Shown in pieces: positions 4,391-7,423 of a DNA stretch of 7,423 bases; position 1 is the first letter of the stretch, and every line of letters begins with the position of its first letter. Both the position numbers and the translations under genes were made by a program. The notes under the pieces are model-generated. The model did not search any database, was not told where the DNA came from, and saw nothing but the letters and a program-made list of their open reading frames with translations. This DNA is from Nitrospira sp. (GTDB lineage Bacteria; Nitrospirota; Nitrospiria; Nitrospirales; Nitrospiraceae): assembly GCA_015904075.1 (NCBI GenBank), contig JABMDH010000126.1, forward strand, positions 1-7,423, given 5' to 3'.

Positions 4391-5941
4391 CTATTCTGCC
4401 TGCGCACGATATCCTTCCCGTCCGATCAGCAGATCGTAGGGAGCGAAATCGTCGGTCAATTCGACACCCGTCGGCCAGGGCTCTGTTCGGCGAGTATTCA
4501 AGAGCGCGATGGCCTCCATCGGCAATTGCCGATTCATGGCCATTGTCGTTACTTGCTCAATCGTGCGTTCGGGTGAGCCGGTTTCGATCGGATGGCCTCC
4601 GAAGAAAATGATGTTCTTGGCTTGGGACATGCCTGTTTTCCATGGGCCTTCGACGGCGAAGGATTGCAGAGTTGGAAAGGCGCGGGTCATGGTTTGCACC
4701 ACAGCCGCTGCCCGAGCAAGATCGCCTTCCGTGCCGGAGGATGCCAGATTGACGGCGACGACTCCATCAGGATTCAAATGCGCGCGAACCAGCGAGAAGA
4801 ATTCCACCGTCGTCAGATGAAACGGAATCATGTCCCGCGCAAAGGCATCGATCCACATGACATCATAGGTGCGATCCGTCCCATTCAGGAAGGCGCGCCC
4901 ATCTTTCACAGAGACATGGTGGTTGGCAGGCGCATGGTAGTCGAAGTATTCCTCTGCCATGCGTACGACCGCCGGGTCGAATTCCACGACATCCAGTTCC
5001 AAATCCGGCCAGTTATGTGCCAGCCACTTTGTGATCGATCCTCCGCCATGGCCGAGGATCAGCCCGCGCTTCGGCTCGGGGGCCAATGCTAACGAAGACA
5101 CCATGAGCTGACTATAGGGGAGAAACAGCCACACGGGATCCGCTTTCCACATCGTGGCATGAAAGGTCCGATCCAAGACGAGATACCGAAACAAGTCATC
5201 TTCACGGATTCGTACCTGCTGGTAGGGGCTGTCTTCTTGATAGATCGGCTGATTCAGGCGCTGGAGCGGATGCAGTGCCAACGCACCCAAGAGCGCGGCA
5301 TACACAACGCCCAGGCCCACGATCAATGGACGGGCTGGCGTTCCTCTCACAAGCCACCAGAAGCCGAGTCCCAGTTGAATGCCGCCCAGCCATGCCACCA
5401 ACGACTGACTGCCGATCCATGATAAGAGAAAGAACGCGGTACCCCATGTTCCCACCAGGCTGCCGACCGTCGATAAGGCGATGAGACGTCCGGTCTGGCG
5501 GCCCAGGTGCTCCATGTCTGCGACGGAGAGACGCAACATCGCCGGCAACACACCGCTCAGCCCGAAGGCAGGCGGCGCAAGGAGGACGGAGGCAGCGAGG
5601 CAGGGGCCCCATCGTGGATCCTGCACGAGCTTGGCAATCTCAAAGAGGATCGGTTGGTTGCCCCAGGCGATCAGAAAGGTCCAGCTTCCGGAAAAGATCA
5701 AGAGTGCGGCGAGGACGGTTCCCCCGGCATAGCGGTCGGAACTCCATCCGCCGAACGCATACCCGCTGCTCATCGCAGCCAGGATCACGCCGATCAACGC
5801 GCCCCAGACGAATAATGAGTTCCCGAACACCGGAGCAAGCAGGCGGCTTCCCAGGATTTCAAGCGCCATCACCACTGCACCTGTCACCAGGGCGGTCATC
5901 AGAAGGAACCAGCGAGAGATGGGGGTTGGTCTCTGAGTCAT
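4391..5941 (-). CDS. Membrane-anchored spermidine-synthase-like protein (SAM-dependent aminopropyl/methyltransferase fold)
   Basis: The protein has 516 residues. The N-terminal part (about 12-225) holds six to eight hydrophobic segments, including ALEILGSRLLAPVFGNS (26-42) and GALIGVILAAMSSGYAFGG (47-65), typical of the fused transporter/spermidine synthase-like group. The C-terminal domain (about 235-510) has the Rossmann methyltransferase-like fold: SAM-type loop LILGHGGGS (294-302), acidic strand end VVEFDP (318-323), KDGRAFL (346-352), WIDAFARDMIPFHLTT (363-378) and LTDDFAPYD (495-503). True SpeE proteins are about 280-300 residues and soluble. The membrane part and the DAF...IPFHLTT loop place this in the uncharacterised fused group, so polyamine synthesis should not be assumed. 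ATG 5941 is preferred. A TTG at 5956 is also in frame, directly after an in-frame stop, but neither start has a clear Shine-Dalgarno sequence. It is transcribed alone and divergently from the UDP-glucose dehydrogenase gene. Confidence 0.85.
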   Translation of the reverse strand: MTQRPTPISRWFLLMTALVTGAVVMALEILGSRLLAPVFGNSLFVWGALIGVILAAMSSGYAFGGWSSDRYAGGTVLAALLIFSGSWTFLIAWGNQPILFEIAKLVQDPRWGPCLAASVLLAPPAFGLSGVLPAMLRLSVADMEHLGRQTGRLIALSTVGSLVGTWGTAFFLLSWIGSQSLVAWLGGIQLGLGFWWLVRGTPARPLIVGLGVVYAALLGALALHPLQRLNQPIYQEDSPYQQVRIREDDLFRYLVLDRTFHATMWKADPVWLFLPYSQLMVSSLALAPEPKRGLILGHGGGSITKWLAHNWPDLELDVVEFDPAVVRMAEEYFDYHAPANHHVSVKDGRAFLNGTDRTYDVMWIDAFARDMIPFHLTTVEFFSLVRAHLNPDGVVAVNLASSGTEGDLARAAAVVQTMTRAFPTLQSFAVEGPWKTGMSQAKNIIFFGGHPIETGSPERTIEQVTTMAMNRQLPMEAIALLNTRRTEPWPTGVELTDDFAPYDLLIGREGYRAQAE

Positions 5942-6000
5942 GGGTGGAAGACACAATCATGTTAGGGGAGAGTAAACACGATCAACGACGCTCCTGTTCC

Positions 6001-6026
6001 GCTCCCTCATGCGTTTGAAAGGGAGC
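6001..6026 (-). promoter_or_regulatory. Hairpin at the 5' end of the minus-strand leader
   Basis: GCTCCCT (6001-6007) and AGGGAGC (6020-6026) are perfect 7-bp arms with a 12-base loop; three more pairs form beyond one mismatch (5997-5999 with 6028-6030). With transcription from the minus promoter expected to start near 6023, this stem would form at or close to the extreme 5' end of the mRNA. It could stabilise the message, or act on DNA as a protein-binding palindrome overlapping the start site. Confidence 0.4.
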
Positions 6027-6029
6027 CGG

Positions 6030-6059
6030 ATTCTACTCAACGCATTTTCCGTGAGTCAA
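6030..6059 (-). promoter_or_regulatory. Sigma-70-type promoter for the spermidine-synthase-like gene
   Basis: On the minus strand TTGACT (6059-6054) and TAGAAT (6035-6030) each match five of six consensus bases, with an 18-base spacer. The predicted start near 6023 leaves a leader of about 80 bases before ATG 5941. Confidence 0.6.
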
Positions 6060-6105
6060 TGAAAGAGGCATAGTAGCTGGGACTGAGACGAAAGGTAAGA
6101 GTTTA

Positions 6106-6134
6106 TTGCCTGTGCTGCCCCGCGTCGTTATACT
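6106..6134 (+). promoter_or_regulatory. Sigma-70-type promoter for UDP-glucose 6-dehydrogenase
   Basis: TTGCCT (6106-6111, four of six) and TATACT (6129-6134, five of six) are separated by exactly 17 bases. Transcription should start near 6141, about 40 bases before the ATG. It is divergent from the minus-strand promoter, and the two -35 boxes are about 46 bases apart. Confidence 0.65.
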
Positions 6135-6180
6135 TTCCTTGCCAAACAGCAATGCATTCTTGTCTTGAGGAGATCCGCGC

Positions 6181-7423
6181 ATGCATATCAGCGTTATTGG
6201 AACCGGTTATGTCGGACTTGTCACAGGGGCGTGCTTCGCAGAGTTCGGTGTGAACGTCACCTGCATGGACAATGATGCGAAGCGAATTGAAAAACTTGAG
6301 AAGGGTGACGTCCCGTTTTTTGAGCCGGGCATTTCGGCATTGGTCGCCAAAGGGGTTAAAGAAGGGCGGTTGAGTTTTACCACGGATATCGCCAAGGCCG
6401 TCGATAAGGCACTGGTGATTTTTATAGCTGTGGGGACTCCACCGAGAGGCGATGGCTCTGCGGATTTATACTATGTCGAAGAGGTCGGTAAGGGAATTGC
6501 GCGTTACATGACCGGGTATAAAGTCATTGTGACCAAGTCAACGGTTCCGGTGGGAACGGGAGAAAAACTTCGAGAGGTCATTGCCAAGACACAGAAAACG
6601 CCCATCCGTTTCGACGTGGTCTCCAATCCTGAGTTTCTCCGGGAAGGGTCGGCCATCGAAGATTTCATGCGGCCGAATCGCGTGGTGATCGGGGCAGACA
6701 GTGATCAGGCCGTCGCCATCATCAAAGACCTCTATCGTCCGCTGTATCTCATCGAGACCCCGATCGTCGTGACCGATGTGCCGACGGCGGAACTGATCAA
6801 GTATGCGTCCAATGCCTTTCTGGCGACGAAGATTTCCTTTATCAACGAAATCGCCAATCTTTGCGAGCGGGTCGGCGCCAACGTGCAAATGGTGGCCAAA
6901 GGCATGGGGCTCGACCATCGAATCGGCTCCAAGTTTCTTCATGCCGGACCTGGGTTCGGGGGATCATGCTTTCCTAAAGATTTGGCTGCGCTCATCCAGA
7001 CGGGGGAGCGCCACGGCTATCCGATGCAGATCGCCTCAGCTGCTTCGCGGGTGAACGAGGCCCAACGGAAACAGATGATGGTGAAGATCCGTGAGGCTGT
7101 CGGAGGGCTGAAAGGGAAAACTTTTGGAATGCTGGGTCTCTCGTTCAAGCCGAACACCAACGACCTTCGTGAAGCGCCGGCGCTGGCGATCGGGCAGGAG
7201 CTCTTAGCCGAGGGAGCAGTCATCCGTGCCTACGATCCGGAAGCGTTGGAAGAAGCCTGTCGAATACTTCCCGGCCTGCAGCCCTGCCGGGATGCCTATC
7301 ATGCAGCTGAAGGCGCGGATGCACTGATAATCATGACCGAGTGGAACCTGTTTCGCAGCCTGGAGTTCGACAAATTAAAAGCGGTGATGCGCAGGCCGGT
7401 GTTACTCGACTTGCGAAACGTCT
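6181..7423 (+). CDS. ugd: UDP-glucose 6-dehydrogenase, C-terminus cut by window edge
   Basis: The enzyme oxidises UDP-glucose to UDP-glucuronate with two NAD+ in the cytosol, feeding exopolysaccharide, capsule or lipopolysaccharide sugars. 414 codons are visible with no stop; family members run about 430-450 residues, so only a short tail is missing. Seen: N-terminal NAD motif GTGYVG (7-12), VGTPP (84-88), STVPVGT (120-126), NPEFLREG (149-156), the substrate-binding helix ELIKYASNAF with K207 and N211, the hinge GPGFGGSCFPKD (256-267) with catalytic Cys263 (codon TGC 6967-6969), and the C-terminal domain with SFKPNTNDLREAPA (321-334). SFKPNTND is a small variation on the common AFKPNTDD. GAGGAG (6167-6172) lies 8 bases before ATG 6181, and the gene has its own promoter. 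All catalytic residues visible in this part are intact. GDP-mannose dehydrogenase is the nearest alternative, but the overall motif set favours UDP-glucose. Confidence 0.95.
   Translation, partial: MHISVIGTGYVGLVTGACFAEFGVNVTCMDNDAKRIEKLEKGDVPFFEPGISALVAKGVKEGRLSFTTDIAKAVDKALVIFIAVGTPPRGDGSADLYYVEEVGKGIARYMTGYKVIVTKSTVPVGTGEKLREVIAKTQKTPIRFDVVSNPEFLREGSAIEDFMRPNRVVIGADSDQAVAIIKDLYRPLYLIETPIVVTDVPTAELIKYASNAFLATKISFINEIANLCERVGANVQMVAKGMGLDHRIGSKFLHAGPGFGGSCFPKDLAALIQTGERHGYPMQIASAASRVNEAQRKQMMVKIREAVGGLKGKTFGMLGLSFKPNTNDLREAPALAIGQELLAEGAVIRAYDPEALEEACRILPGLQPCRDAYHAAEGADALIIMTEWNLFRSLEFDKLKAVMRRPVLLDLRNV

Noticed and set aside
4592..5092. Plus-strand open frame of 166 codons inside the spermidine-synthase-like gene
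   Set aside because: Antisense to a well-supported gene; the composition is low in hydrophobic core residues and shows no motif.
5942..5956. TTG start adding five residues to the spermidine-synthase-like protein
   Set aside because: It directly follows an in-frame stop and has no ribosome binding site; ATG 5941 is simpler, though equally without a clear site, so some doubt remains.
1..7423. CRISPR arrays, tRNA genes or full insertion sequences
   Set aside because: I saw no regularly spaced repeats, no cloverleaf other than the tRNA-like part of tmRNA, and no transposase or integrase coding region.

Overview
The window looks like a chromosomal segment of a Gram-negative-type bacterium with about 58-62% GC in its main genes. 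Gene content and protein flavour suggest Nitrospirota, most likely Nitrospira. That placement is an impression from reading the proteins, not the result of a search. Nothing marks the window as plasmid or phage. The one compositionally different part is a small cassette just behind the tmRNA gene, at about 50% GC by my count.

Layout, left to right: (1) 2-430, the C-terminal part of a metallo-beta-lactamase-fold hydrolase, cut by the window edge. (2) 539-3314, a tight co-directional cluster. It holds a classical short-chain dehydrogenase/reductase, a RidA-family protein whose ribosome binding site overlaps the upstream stop codon, and a large polytopic transporter resembling the BT1/folate-biopterin branch of the major facilitator superfamily. 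(3) 3506-3855, a complete one-piece tmRNA (ssrA) with its own extended -10 promoter, an encoded CCA end and a tag reading frame ATANQELALAA. (4) 3851-4255, a 15-bp inverted repeat that begins inside the tmRNA 3' end, a second short palindrome, and a 92-residue GIY-YIG nuclease-domain protein whose Shine-Dalgarno sequence lies in that palindrome. (5) 4391-5941 on the minus strand, a membrane-anchored spermidine-synthase-like protein, convergent with the GIY-YIG gene. (6) 5942-6180, a divergent intergenic region with a good sigma-70-type promoter for each side. (7) 6181 to the right edge, UDP-glucose 6-dehydrogenase, missing only its C-terminal end.

Functionally, the SDR-RidA-transporter cluster looks like one transcription unit for small-molecule metabolism and transport, substrate unknown. 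The RidA member lacks the arginine that defines active RidA deaminases. ssrA is housekeeping ribosome rescue. The UDP-glucose dehydrogenase supplies UDP-glucuronate for surface polysaccharide and probably starts a polysaccharide region beyond the edge.

Most of the window is ordinary core genome. The part most worth a second look is the ssrA 3' junction. There a palindromic element, flanked by 4-5 bp direct repeats and followed by a GIY-YIG gene, looks like a small mobile or formerly mobile cassette that uses the tmRNA end as its landing site. That interpretation is inference and has not been tested.
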